From NCBI GenBank assembly GCA_027627225.1, contig CM051038.1, positions 43,001,348-43,065,347 on the forward strand: a DNA stretch of 64,000 nucleotides, in the 5' to 3' direction. Numbering within the stretch: the first letter of the stretch is position 1; every line of letters starts with the position of its first letter. The notes under the pieces were generated by a model that saw only the letters and a list, made by a program, of their open reading frames with translations, had not been told where the DNA came from and ran no database searches. The translations under genes and the position numbers were made by a program. This document shows, piece after piece, positions 1 to 11,358 of the stretch. The DNA comes from Congeria kusceri. Taxonomy: Eukaryota; Mollusca; Bivalvia; Myida; Dreissenidae.

Positions 1-29
1 TTTTATTATATTAATCAATCATGCTGACA

Positions 30-960
30 AAGTGCTGTTTATGACTTTTGTATTAACAAAACAAGTCGCCAGTTAACGTATCTAAAACGTTATACCCAAC
101 ATATCATCAAAAGCCAATATGGACATGCTTTATTTCTCCACATTCAGAACTTCAAACAAACATGTTATTTTGCCAACGACGCTCTTAAATAGGCATTTCC
201 ATTTAATTGTAATAATTAACTTTAACAGAAGCAGCAGTAGTAATTGGTGGTGGTGATTTGGTGTCGGCTAGTTTATTGTGGTTTCATTATTATAGTGTTG
301 TTGTAGTCTGTATTTTATACTAGAAATACCGGACGCATCACTCTAACAGCAGATGAGGTTCTTGTTGCTGCCTTATTAGTTAAAAAAGTGTTGCCGTAAA
401 TTTAGGAGTGTTGTTTGTCTAAAACATTTAAGAATTCGAGATCGCCACTTTTGTTTGTTGGTCCTATGTTACGACTGCTATTATTTCAGCGTATCAACAT
501 GTTTAAAAATCGACATTACTTCTATGGGACAAAACACATTGGAGAGGGTTTTATTGCCACTTAGGATTAGAAGAAGCGACAAGTAACCTCTCAAACATTC
601 GGAAATGTTGCGTGTGCGGATCTTCATAATGTTCAGCGTTTATTGTTCTCTGCTGAAATAATTGTATGTTGCGGGTTTGTATCTCTGAACAGAACATTTT
701 ATGTTGCCTGAAAGGCTATGCGCTATTTGTCAAAAGTAAATGAATGGAACCGAACGAAAGTTCGCATATTAAAATACGCATTTTTCGTGCAGGGAAATAA
801 AACTTATGGTATTAAAGACGAAAAGGGAATAACAACCTTATTTAGTGAGTTAAGTTTATATACTTGTCGAAAATACGATAAGTAAGTAAAGCCTTTATAA
901 CAACAATACAGCTTCTTCAATAATACTTTTTTTTCAATAGCATATATGTTGCTGCTAGGA
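30..960 (+). repeat. Old direct repeat DR-1, copy a
   Basis: Diverged match to 7205-8060. Matching blocks include the GCCAGTTAACGTATCT region (66-105 with 7247-7287), the EcoRI-site block near 430, the block ATTGCCACTTAGGA near 555-570, and the block GTTGCTGCTAGG near 950. Small indels are frequent. The start (1-300) is also the tail of the right arm of IR-1. Same in unit 2 at 34566-35496. Confidence 0.8.
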
Positions 961-1239
961 AAACATTACCATCTCCTGGCAAAACATTGTAGCTGATAAC
1001 ATTATTTTAAAGATACAGCGCAACAATTATAATGCTTCCATTCCATTATTGGGCCATGTATATCAAGTTTGGTTTACTAGTAAGATGAGTAGTCTTTACT
1101 ACAACCATTATGCTATATAATAACTAACAAATATCTAATGAGCGTATTTTATTATTTGAATTACAATGCTTTGTGTTACCTTATTTCCGTGGAAGTCATT
1201 GATGCTGTAATAGAGCAATAACTTTGAGACAAGACATCC

Positions 1240-3150
1240 AGACTGTGCGCAACAAAAACGATATCAAAATGTGATAATGCAAGTCATGACCGAACTATAT
1301 TCTGCACATTCTGGGCAAAGAAAGTCGGTGACGGTCTTATGAACTATTTAAAAACGTTATAAGACGTGCAGAAAGAAAATCCTCTACGGCTAATCGTGAA
1401 TCTGGTAACCGTATGAAATTGTATTGCCGATGTTTTAGGTGATATCCGACAAAGCGGAAATATTTTTCCGCATCGGGCTTACTTGATGACGTGCTTTAGC
1501 TACGTAAAGGTCGTATGGCTTCAGATGACGAAACAGCGATACATGTAGTATAATTACTTCGTTGTATGTCACATGAATTGCCCGTCGGGCTTATGCAGTG
1601 CTGGATATCACATGCCCGGACTACAATACGCAAAATACATTGATTATACTGAGAAAATTTTCATGCGGAAAATAGAACTAAGAATTTCAATTTTAAAGTG
1701 TGTGTTCAAGTCGTTGGAATGCTTAACTATGTTTGTAACAGATCAGGATCGCTTGATATAACGTATAGATACACAAGTACAATTGACACGAGTGCAATTG
1801 ACAATAAACAATGATTTTATTTGTATAAGGCCTTAATATAGTTTACACGTGATAAGCAATCTTCTTTAAAATTAAACGAACTTGTTTAATTTTCAATTTC
1901 AAGCCTCAACAGAAGCAACACCATCAATTTGTGTAATACATTTGTTTGAACACTGTTACATCACTAGTTAGATATATTTCGATATTGATTGCGATTGTCG
2001 ATGGTATATTATTTTATACTGTTATAAACCAAAGAAAATACAAAACAAACCAATCAGTCATATTTCATGTCAAAATATGAATCACAGTGCATATACGTTG
2101 GCGACACTCTGTAAGTGAAAGTAAACTTACGTACGAGCTATCTGCTATATTGCAGGATTAAGTACATATGCCATAGCTTATATAAGCACCATTCCTTCGA
2201 CACTCTGTAAGTGAAAGTAAACTTACGTACGAGCTATCTGCTATATTGCAGGATTAAGTACATATGCCATAGCCTATATAAGCACCATTCCTTCGACACT
2301 CTTAAGTGCATGAAATGTATACAACAAATGACTCGTTAAGGTGCTAACCATATGCAAATTACTCTTAGGCTAGCTTTTTATCCAGTCTTTGCACTCAAAT
2401 ATCAGGGAACTGACTTATTAAACATCGTAGGGCATATTTACATTATGATACAAAATTTTCGAAGAAGCACAAATGCTATGCACCTAAATCTATGATTACT
2501 TTATTTGAGTAATTATGTTAATTGCCTTGGTATCTTTCACATTTCCTTTATTTCAGGAACATACTGATCATATGTGTATTTTTTTAAAGTACAAAATTCA
2601 GTCGTAACTTAAACTTGTCGTATGATCTTTAATAAGACAGGGCCCAGTTGTTTAACTGTTAACCTTGTTTCAAGTTAAGTGGTTAACCATGTCAAGCGTT
2701 TGTGAGTCTCAATGCATTATTAAAATATGGGAAGATGTTTAACATTTAAGGGAACAAATCCTGGAAGGTCTTTCATTAGACGTTTCCGTAGGAGTTTCAT
2801 CATTCCTATTTTTAGGTGCGTTGAACGATGGAACTGCCGTCGTGTATAATAGTCTTCAACAAACCGTTTCCAACGGGATAATTTGTTTAGTTTGTGCTGA
2901 TAAAACACATACGTTAGGTAAGATTAAATTTTTAGAATGTGTTTCCGATTTTGTTCAAACATGTCCCTGGTGGGAATATCTTAATATCTTGAAATGTAAA
3001 CAATGTCAATGATCGTTACATCATGTTGACAGGTTTTCATTCAACGTGTTTAGTTGAATCCCTTGTTGTTGGCAGTAATGGAATCAAAAACGCTTTGCTG
3101 AAGAACTCATCCACTACAATGTAAATGTTAAAAGTTTTATGTTTAAAGTT
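1240..3150 (+). repeat. Old direct repeat DR-2, copy a
   Basis: Matches 20620-23290 in the same orientation. Shared blocks are ACGATATCAAAA near 1258, the stretch around TTATAAGACGTG near 1358-1370, GATATCCGACAAAG near 1441, GACGTGCTTTAGCTAC near 1488, a TTTTATTTGTA block near 1812, and the block from 2925 to 3140. The partner is longer because about 1.1 kb, including a palindromic MITE, sits between its first two blocks. Repeated at 35776-37686. Confidence 0.8.
2102..2310 (+). repeat. 96 bp tandem duplication (two units plus a stub)
   Basis: Units begin at 2102 and 2198 with CGACACTCTGTAAGTG, and a stub begins at 2294. The two units differ by about one base (GCTTATAT against GCCTATAT). Each contains AAGTAAACTTACGTACG, which includes a short self-complementary GTAAACTTAC segment. 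Confidence 0.95.
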
Positions 3151-3280
3151 TTTGCACTCACTTTTGTTGATGTATTTCGTCACGTCAAATAAAATCATCA
3201 ACAGATACGTGTTGTTATTGGTCGTTTTAAATCTTGACAAATAAGCATTGTTTGACATATATTTTTGTTCTTCTGAATAA
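2790..3280 (+). repeat. Direct repeat DR-3, copy a
   Basis: Matches 4230-4700 about 1.4 kb downstream and, in part, 23040-23290. Shared blocks are GGTAAGATTAA, TTAGTTGAATCCCTTGTT and AATGTTAAA. The open frames in the three copies differ in frame and stops. Repeated at 37326-37816. Confidence 0.8.
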
Positions 3281-3723
3281 TATTAACTAGGACATTCGCT
3301 TTTGAAAGAATTTGACAAGATACAAACGTGATCATATTAGTTAACAAAAATGACCAGCTGATGCTAACAAAATGCCAGTTCTTCACAATGATAGGTTAAC
3401 AGTCCCCGATGTTCCCTTGCAACTTTTGTTCGTTATTAAGCCGTGATTGCATTTGAATTTATCGTATTTAGTGTTTTGAATTTTTAAAGGGACCTGTTCA
3501 CTGATTGGTAAGTTGACAATTTTCAAATTGTTTTGAAATAGATCACAAAAACACAAATGCATTATATAAAACCAAGCGAAATCATAATACTGACAAAGAA
3601 GTACATTGGAAATATACTGTCAATTGAAATGGATAAAATTATAAAGCGTTAGTAACGCTTTTCGTCGGCATTTTGGAAAACACGTGTCACTTATATAGCG
3701 TTAAAAATTCACTGCTCGGCAGT

Positions 3724-3795
3724 CAAAATAGCTGAGTGGTTACAGCGACATATTTTGATCGCGGCGAACATGGTTGTAGTACCGGCAAAGTCAAT
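3724..3795 (+). repeat. tRNA-derived fragment (pseudo-tRNA or SINE head)
   Basis: The stretch TAGCTGAGTGGTTACAGCG fits an eukaryotic A box and D arm. About 35 bases on, GGTTGTAGTACC is a decayed B box (consensus GGTTCRANTCC). Acceptor and anticodon stems are not apparent, so a working tRNA is unlikely. Repeated at 38260-38331. Confidence 0.45.
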
Positions 3796-4229
3796 CTTTT
3801 TAAATACTTTTTTCTTTATATTGTATTTGTTTTTGGTCAGCCATACTTCATTAGTTTTAACAGTTAAGATATTAAGCGACATTTTTTCAAATATACGAAA
3901 ATCTGTGAACATGTTTCTTTAAACACTTAGACTTACATTCGCTAATGTGCTTAAATATAAATCATCTTGCATTATAACAAAAAAAACTTGTATTAGATGT
4001 TTTTGCAATTCAAACGTAACTACTGTCATTAATCTGTGGTGTCTGTTTCACACAAAAAATAACCTTTCCTTGTCAATACCGCAGTGTATTTCAGTTTGGG
4101 AAACCTATATTACTGCAGGTCAACATACTACTGTGCAACTGGAGAATGAAACCATACGTATAACTTTGTAATACCGCATGATTCAATAAATATCTCAACA
4201 ATTTGTTTTAAATGACAAATCAGTTGACA

Positions 4230-4700
4230 CTCTAAATGTCACTAAGTGTATTCCTCCTCCAAGAAGGGTTAGTGAGTGCGTTGAAAGAGGGCACTGTCAT
4301 GTATAACAGCTGGTGGAAAACTGTTTATGAACACATATGTCAGGTAAGATTAATATTTAGAAGGTGTTTCTAATTTTATTCAAGCTTATACCCGTTGGGA
4401 ATAGCTTAATATCTGTAAATGTAAGTAGTTTTAATGATCGTGAAATCGTGCTGTCAAGCTTTCATGCAAAGCGTTTAGTTGAATCCCTTGTTTGCAGTAA
4501 TGGATTTAGTAACAGTTTGCTGACAGAACACATCCACGACAATTTAAATGTTAAACGTGTGATGTTTAATGTGTTTTCAAGTAACGGACGTTAATGTCTG
4601 TTATTGCCTCAAATAAAACTATCGACGGATGCGTGGCTTTATAGGTCGTTTTAATTCTCGAAGACGCTTCATTGTTTTGCATATGTTTGTGTTTCTGTTT
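4230..4700 (+). repeat. Direct repeat DR-3, copy b
   Basis: Second copy of the block at 2790-3280, with the same block order (GTGCGTTGAA, GGTAAGATTAA, TTAGTTGAATCCCTTGTT, ACACATCCACGACAATTTAA). The 23040-23290 copy is closer to this one in its ACAGAACACATCCACG segment, so the three copies arose by more than one event. Repeated at 38766-39236. Confidence 0.8.
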
Positions 4701-5950
4701 ATTGCTATATTTTAGAAATTTAAAGAAGGGTATTTTCTGGGAAGGTTGGAAATAGACAAAACAATTATTACAATTAGGTAGTGCTTCTGAATCTGTTTTT
4801 ATTCAATGAAAAATTATAGGGCTATCGTTCCTGAGGTCTGTCTCTCCGAGAGCATCCTAAAATATGTGTGCATTTTATTCCAAAGGAATTGGTTTTGAAA
4901 CATCGGCAATATCAAGCATTCGAAAAATGCGCTAATACTTGTTTTTGTTAGCAACGGTAACATCGTTTTGTCAATAACGTCGCTATGATGGCTATTATGA
5001 TACAATCGGTGTATTCGAAATGGTTATCCCTTAGCAGAAGCCCAGATAAGGCGTGAACATGCGTAAATTACGCACAACAAATGAAAGGTACGCAGAAAAA
5101 AATAAAATGTGGGTGTACATATACGCAAAAAAAGTATAATTTGTGTGTACATGTATGCAACCTTTCGTCCCATGCATGCGGACATAAAGTCACATGTAAG
5201 TGACTGGAAGACAGAAGGAGATGGAACTTTTGACAGGCGTGCCGACCTGAATGTGCAGTTGATATGTTTTGTAGTTTGCAATAAACGTTCTCAGAATTCT
5301 TACTTGATACATAATTGTATTCAAATGATCTTGCTATATTTAAGGATAATTATAATAATGCTCTGTTGTTGTTGTTGTTTTTTCACATACTGTAATGTTT
5401 TGCTCAATATAAAGTTACCACCACCGATCCTACGTAGAGTGTAGATTTACCGCCAGAAGTTCTGGAGAGAGCGTACATGTACTCCCATTGGCATATTTAA
5501 AACAAAATGCAACACATGTGATCAAATCCCTTCGAGCTTTCGGCACTGGAATAGTGTGACAGTCAATCAACACGGTGCAGTCCAGTTTTAAATGCATGCG
5601 AAAATGTGCAAAAAAAGCTGCTATTAACTGTGTTGCACAATCAAAGATATATACAGGTGACTCAATGCACGTCGATATTTCCTGATTTGCAATCCTTACA
5701 TTCATGCTGTTCATTTAAGTATGTAATTATCTTAATATGTGGCATTCATGATTAGAATTATCGCAGTAAGGCCAAAAAAATAAGGGTCAGTAGGTAGGGA
5801 TTTTTGTATATTATGTTTTATTTTTTTATGATGGGAGAATGGTTCGTGTTGTACACGGTAACATTCTTTTTCAGTCTTTATTACTTTTGGACTAAAACTA
5901 TGTAGGGTCGGCAGCAAAAGTTAAGGGTTCGTCGGGAGACCAGAAACGGG
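4701..5950. other. No recognisable feature
   Basis: AT-rich sequence with short overlapping open frames on both strands (longest 111 codons at 5109-5444, minus strand 94 codons at 5430-5714). None has a recognisable motif, signal peptide or neighbour that would support a gene. The 111-codon frame ends in a run of cysteines coded by a (TTG)n-like stretch. The same holds for 39237-40486. Confidence 0.6.
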
Positions 5951-5952
5951 AC

Positions 5953-5978
5953 TTTTTTTTTGGGGGGGGGGGGGGGGG
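5953..5978 (+). repeat. Poly-T/poly-G homopolymer tract, T9G17
   Basis: Nine T followed by seventeen G, then CC. In unit 2 the tract reads TA then T10 then G13. A G run this long can form a quadruplex and is error-prone in sequencing, so its length should not be trusted. Confidence 0.9.
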
Positions 5979-6351
5979 CCTAATATGAAAATAAGCAGAG
6001 TATGCTTTATTAAACAAAATCAGTCAGTTTTTTATTAGATTTGGAACATTGTTAAATGGTTCATGTGATCATGTTCAAAATATTCTATGTACTTGATTGC
6101 AATACGAAAGCGTTGTGTTCGTTTGTAATTCTGTAAGATGGCATCTTCTTTATTAATCGACTCAATCAATACTTTCTGCATCTCTTAGATAGTCCTGTTC
6201 TCAAAATGGTGATGCTAAAAAAAGAATTTTCACTGCAAAGGAATGGTTTTTATAAGTCCCGTGTATTTGAGTGTTCCATGACAATTGTTTATAAACGCGG
6301 AAATTCATTTGTCCCAGCATTTGTCCCAGCAACAAAACAAAATACAAACTC

Positions 6352-6517
6352 CATATCGATGGTTGAAAACCAGAAGGTGCCAATTGTTATTGAAATCAAT
6401 AGCAGCCGGTATCTTCTGGTTTCCAACCCTCGATATATTACAGCCGGTATCTTCTGGTTTCCAACCCTCGATATATTACAGCCGGTATCTTCTGGTTTCC
6501 AACCCTCGAAATATTAC
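6352..6517 (+). repeat. 38 bp tandem repeat (3 units) with an inverted partial unit upstream
   Basis: Units start at 6404, 6442 and 6480 (AGCCGGTATCTTCTGGTTTC). Just upstream, 6352-6383 is an imperfect reverse complement of the same unit (GGTTGAAAACCAGAAGGTGCC region), so the transcript would fold as a hairpin. The third unit has an A at 6510 where the other units have T. A 131-codon frame over this array is a product of the repeat. Confidence 0.9.
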
Positions 6518-6600
6518 AATCAGTTACTCTTTTGGTGGAATGGCATAAATTGCCAGCACGCATGTATTACGTTTTTACAAGCTGCTGTCGAGCAATGTTA

Positions 6601-6712
6601 GATTCACGTGTTGAGTGTAGGCACGTGTCTAATGGATTCACGTGTTAAGTGTAGGCACGTGTCTAATCGATTAACGTGTTAAGTGTAGGCAGGTGTCTAA
6701 TTGATTCACGTT
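6601..6712 (+). repeat. 34 bp tandem repeat (3 units plus a stub)
   Basis: Units begin at 6601, 6635 and 6669 with GATTCACGTG or GATTAACGTG, and a stub begins at 6703. Each carries one or two CACGTG-like E-box cores. It lies 84 bp after the 38 bp array. Repeated at 41136-41247. Confidence 0.93.
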
Positions 6713-6789
6713 GTGTCCATTATAGTGACATGTTGACGGTATTTCCCATAAGTGTAGACACATATAAACAAGACAGATTCCCATTTTTC

Positions 6790-7065
6790 TCGTATATATT
6801 TGCCAGTAACAAGAATATATTTATGGAATCTTTAAGAAAAACAATATACACAAAACAAAAATATGTTCGGGATACACGGTTACAGCTGGATTCGACCCCA
6901 CGCCTAGAACATCACACACTTCAATGCAAATTTCCTATGCTTCCCAACGTTGATCAATGTTGCGCATTCGCGTAACAGTACTTCGTGTACATTGCATTCA
7001 TATCGATTTTACTACGACGACTACTAATTTTCCGCGCCCATGAAAGTGTCACCGATGACCACTGT
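6790..7065 (-). mobile_element. SINE-like repeat, copy 1
   Basis: About 250 bp shared with 12719-12962. Read on the minus strand, both have a B-box-like sequence (here GGGTCGAATCC, 6888-6898), a TTTCATTGAAGTG-type block and a common tail. Shared plus-strand landmarks are ATGGAATC, CACTTCAATG, TTCATATCGATTTTACT and TTTTCCGCGCC. A tRNA-derived SINE is plausible; a clear A box was not found. Repeated at 41325-41600. Confidence 0.6.
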
Positions 7066-7204
7066 TTATATATTAACATTATGTATATTTGTCAGATCTT
7101 TATAGACACAGGGACGTCGTTTTGAACAATACTGTAATATAAATTCGTTGCAAATGAACTTTATTTTGCAGATGTTACCGTCTATTTTCCGTCAGTACTG
7201 CATT

Positions 7205-8060
7205 GCGTTGTTCAAGTGCCGAATGTGACTTTGAATTGAAAACAGCATGCCAGTAATTAACATATCTGAACCGTTATACCACACATGTCTTTGAGTGCCC
7301 TTAAATAGTCCAGAAGAGAATAACAATAAATGTGTTGTTATTGTTGTAATTGTTGATATCCTTGTTTTGCTTTTATGGTTTTTGCTGCTGTGCTTGCTGT
7401 TGTTTAGCGAAAGTAGCAGTGTTAAATACAGGAATTCTAGAAACATTAACAAACGGAGCTGTTTGTTGCTGATTTCGATCAGTTAAAGACACAATTTGAG
7501 AATGGTTATTTGTCTGAAACAGTAAAGAATTCGATCTCGCCACTAACGTTTGTCCGACCTATGCAACATACGTTATTATTTCAAACTATCAACATGATAA
7601 AGAATCGACATTATTCCTCGGAGACAAAACACTTTGGAGAGAGTTTTATTGCCACTTAGGACCAGAAGAAGCGGCAATTAACCTCTCAAACGTTTGCAAT
7701 GGATCGTTTGTTGTTCTACATCATGCACATCTTTCATTGGTCTCTGCTGTTGTTATTGCATGGTGCGGGTGTTTGTCTTTGGTCAGAACATTTGTATGTG
7801 TCCTGAAAGGTCATGCCCATTTTGTCAGAGGAGAGGTATGTACATAAATATAACTGAACGACAGTTTGCATGTTAAAACATGCATTGTTCGCATAGGAAA
7901 AGCATACTAATAGCACACAAATGTAAAATCGGCCTCATTTAGAGAGGCCAATGTATATATCGAAGACGAATATATGATAAAGAAGTTGAACCTTTATTGC
8001 AACAACACGGCTTATTTTAGTCTTTACAATAATATCCTGTTGCTAGGCATTAATTAAGAC
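7205..8060 (+). repeat. Old direct repeat DR-1, copy b
   Basis: Diverged partner of 30-960. The two are collinear from the CAAGTGCCGAATGTGACTTT block to the GTTGCTAGGCATT block. Open frames here (for example 7295-7486 and 7694-7876) are not kept in the partner copy, which argues against coding. Repeated at 41740-42595. Confidence 0.8.
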
Positions 8061-8329
8061 TCGTACACTTGTCCACTTAATATACAGTACACGATTTCTT
8101 CGGCAAAATCTTATCAGATAATTAAAGTTTAATCTTACACACTCGACAAAAGTAATAACACACCAAACTGAAATAAATGGAAATTGATGTTTTTTCTTTA
8201 TTTATAAGAATTTCGGCTTGAAATGTCAGCTATGATTATTTGAGTTATTCATGCATGTGTTCATACCAAAATATTGGAAACAATACGAAATAATTTCGTG
8301 TTTACAATGGCGCAACTGAAATTCTTAAG

Positions 8330-8799
8330 TAAGATACCAGTAATTCATTGTGTATTCCTCCGTGGTCTATTCGGATGTAGTGCCTATTACGAAAGAGTTA
8401 TTCTCCTCTTCTGGCATAAAAGCCAATTAGGAATCTCATACATGCCTTGTGTGGTTATTTCTAATATCCTATGCGTGTCTGCAACAGACTGGTGCATTTC
8501 ATTGGAGGCTAACTTGAAAGGTGAACATTTTGGGTGTGTTTACTGTGGTATGGGGCTTTTGTCGAAATACGACTGCCGAAACCTTGTTTTCTACCGGTGC
8601 CTGCATTCAAGTGAGATGCATTTACTTACAAGTGACATGACATATTTTTTTATTGCAAACTTTGAAAGAAGACGGATTGATCTTTATATTGATACCAGTC
8701 TTGCACAATCTGAAATATAAAAAAAATGCTAGAAAAATGCTTGGAAAGTTTTCCGTTTTATAATAGGACCCTATGGGAATTGGAATTACTGGTATCTAA
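8330..8799. mobile_element. TIR element A, non-autonomous, about 470 bp
   Basis: The ends are inverted: AAGATACCAGTAATTC at the left and GAATTACTGGTATCT at the right. A diverged second copy with the same ends lies at 9565-10005. A 148-codon frame (8274-8720) spans most of the element but starts upstream of it, shows no transposase motif and is broken in the second copy, so it is probably chance. No clear target-site duplication was found. Repeated at 42865-43334. Confidence 0.7.
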
Positions 8800-8804
8800 C
8801 CTTT

Positions 8805-9525
8805 AAGAAAACCAGAGACCGGCCCTTTATAGTCCACTTATACATAAAATCCCCATGAAACTGTGTTATTTTATTGCGTTTAGTACTTTTCAGGAGAATA
8901 AATGTGAATAATATCATAACTGCGTTTTGGGGGTATTTCTACTTAGCGGATCGACCTGAAATTTTGCATGCGTGGTACAAGTAGGTTAATAATGATGTAA
9001 AAAAGGGTGTTTTTCATGATAGCATAATTTTGAGTTTTCTTTTAAGAAAACAAGGCACCAGCCCTTTAGGGTCCACTTATAAATAAAATCCCCTTGAAAC
9101 TGTGTTATTTTATTGCGTTTAATACTTTTTAGGAGAATAAATGTGAATAATATCATAACTGACACGTTTTCTACGATTTTTGAAGCGAAATCTGTTTTTT
9201 CGGGTTAAAAAAAGTAAAAAAGTACTGAAACTCGCCTTTTGCAGCTTACAGCACATCGAATCATGTTATACGCAAATATTACACGTTTAATACTTATTAC
9301 TGTCCATAGCATTAAAATAAGACTAAATGAACTGGTATTTTGACTGGTTTATGTGATTATGGTGCGAATTTTAGTTCACGCTCCCCATACAATCAAAGTA
9401 CTGACGCGCAAGACAGATGGCTTATCATGTGTCATACTCAAATTCGTTTTGGGGGCATTTCTACTTAGCGGATCGACCTGAAAATTTGCATTTGTGGTAC
9501 AAGTAGGTTAATAATGATGTAGAAT
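8805..9525 (+). repeat. Tandem duplication between the two TIR elements, second copy split
   Basis: The first copy is 8805-9001. The second begins about 9044 and matches to 9161, then resumes at 9445-9525. The 283 bases at 9162-9444 are absent from the first copy, and the break falls exactly between ATATCATAACTG and CGTTTTGGGGG. Either an insertion in copy two or a deletion in copy one. Repeated at 43340-44060. Confidence 0.8.
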
Positions 9526-9564
9526 ATTTTTTCATTATAACAAAGTATTGATTTTTATTTATGG

Positions 9565-10005
9565 TTAGATACCAGTAAATCATTATGTATCCCTCCGTGG
9601 TCCATTCGAAAGTAGTGCCTATTACTAAAGAGTTCCTCTTCTCTTCTAGCATAAAAGCCATTTAGGAATCTCAGACATGCCTTATGTGGCTATTTCTAAT
9701 ATCCTATTGGAGGCTAACTTGAAAGGTAAACTTTTGGGGGTGTGTTTACTGTGGTATGGGGCTATTGTCGAAATATGACGGCCGAAACCTTGTTTTCTAC
9801 CGGTGCCTGCATTCAAGTGAGATGCATTTACTTAGAAGTAACATGACATATCTTTTTTTATTGCAAACTTTGGAACAAGACATATTGATCTTTATATTGA
9901 TACCAGTCTTGCACAATCTAAAGTAAAGCAAATGCTAGAAAAAGGCTTGGAAAGTTTGCCGTTTTATAATGGGACCCTATGGGAATTGGAAATACTGGTA
10001 TCTAA
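9565..10005. mobile_element. TIR element B, about 441 bp
   Basis: Begins TTAGATACCAGTA and ends TACTGGTATCTAA. Internal blocks shared with element A are ATAAAAGCCA, TTGGAGGCTAACTTGAAAGG, TGTTTACTGTGGTATGGGGC and ACCGGTGCCTGCATTCAAGT. It lacks about 30 bases that element A has before TTGGAGGC. A run of five G near 9736 is four G in the copy at 44100-44539, which opens an 82-codon frame there; such frame changes argue against coding. Confidence 0.7.
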
Positions 10006-10137
10006 CATTCTTATTAATAAAGAAAATACAACAATTTCCATTTTTATGAGTAATAACTTTTGTTGAGTGTAGATAAACCGCATTAATTGAACTTTAAATT
10101 TAAACAATATCTGAAGCGAAAAGTTTTTTGTTGTGTT

Positions 10138-10263
10138 CATGTCGTTTGAAGATGTCTTAAGTCTATGTTACTCTCGGAACATGTCGTTTGAAGATGTCTG
10201 AAGTCTACGTTACTCTCGGAACATGTCGTTTGGCGATGTCTTAAGTCTACGTTACTCTCGGAA
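10138..10263 (+). repeat. 42 bp tandem repeat (3 units)
   Basis: Units start at 10138, 10180 and 10222 with CATGTCGTTTG, and each ends CTCTCGGAA. Repeated at 44672-44797. Confidence 0.95.
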
Positions 10264-10299
10264 ACCCACGTTCAATATCTTACTATACACACATTAAAC

Positions 10300-10495
10300 G
10301 TCAGTTCCCAAGAAACACATAGACCGCGAGATCCCGGTGAAAGGCTGGGCAGTGCCGAGGCGCTGACTTCCGGTTTGACTAATGTCCGAACATGTGTGTA
10401 CCAGTGTGATGTAGTAAGCAATGACGTCATGTTGTGCAGGTCGCCATCTTGTTGAAACTAGCGCGTGCCAACACTTTTGCTCCATCCAGGATTCC
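10300..10495. promoter_or_regulatory. Promoter-like segment: ETS, CRE and YY1 motifs
   Basis: This segment is richer in G, C and CpG than its surroundings. Within 84 bases it holds CTTCCGG (10367-10373, ETS core), TGACGTCA (10422-10429, full CRE palindrome) and GCCATCTT (10443-10450, YY1 core on the minus strand). This combination is typical of animal housekeeping promoters. On the minus strand a 63-codon frame (10485-10294) crosses it. No downstream gene is visible, so it may be a dead or mobile promoter, or chance. Repeated at 44834-45029. Confidence 0.35.
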
Positions 10496-10499
10496 CCAG

Positions 10500-11340
10500 T
10501 AGATTAACTCCAGAAAAATAATGTCATCAAGAAACACTAAAAGAACATCTAGTACTATAACTAAAAACTCAAAGATATACTTAGACAACAGCTAACATTT
10601 TATCGTTGTGGTTAACTAAAAACAATCATCATTTACAAGCATATACAAAAACAACAACATCTACTAGCATATAACATTACTGGAAATTTGCAAATCAATA
10701 AAACTAAACTCATCTTATGTACATTCTTTTACACGAATGAAATACAGAGTTACTTTTTTCGAAAAATGTCTTAGTGTTAAAGAAACAAATCATTTTGGTT
10801 TTTAGTGTCGATAGCTTATATCTTATACTTAAACAAACTAAACATAATTACTGCCCAAATTATCCGACAAATATAACGAAAACGTTTAAAATACTTGAAA
10901 CATGTGAGGAAACAGTATTTATCTGGCCTTTTATATTACAGAACAAGTCCAATTGTTAATTAAGGTGTTGAAACAATATTGAAGACCAGCAGCGGTCACG
11001 CGGATTTGTTCGCGCTGGGATTGTCACGTGTCAATATCATGTTGGAACAACCGAGAAAATCATAACTGCGAGTGACAAAATATCGACGGGAGGGAATGGG
11101 AACTTTGGTCATTTTGGTCAATAGGCGCCTGTCAATGACTTGAATCATTTGGTCCGGTGATGACTGTCACTCGTACATTTTTATTGTATCAATATATACC
11201 TAGCAAATAGCTAAATGTATGCTCTTTATATGACATATGTTTAAAAAATGTGCATTTAATATTTTGAGAATAATCGAAGCGAAGAAACGTTTTTTTTATT
11301 TAAAAAATGTTTTTGGTCATGTTTACATGTTTGCACCACC
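10500..11340. other. No recognisable feature
   Basis: AT-rich, single-copy apart from the macro-repeat. One 61-codon frame (10774-10959) with no recognisable content. The same holds for 45034-45874. Confidence 0.6.
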
Positions 11341-11358
11341 TAAGCTATGACCGATATT

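Noticed and set aside
6206..6601. 131-codon frame with an internal repeated peptide
   Set aside because: The repeated peptide comes from the 38 bp tandem array; a second frame over the same array is also open.
8274..8720. 148-codon open frame, the longest in the window
   Set aside because: It starts outside and runs into TIR element A, has no recognisable motif, and the diverged second copy of the element breaks the frame with stops and indels.
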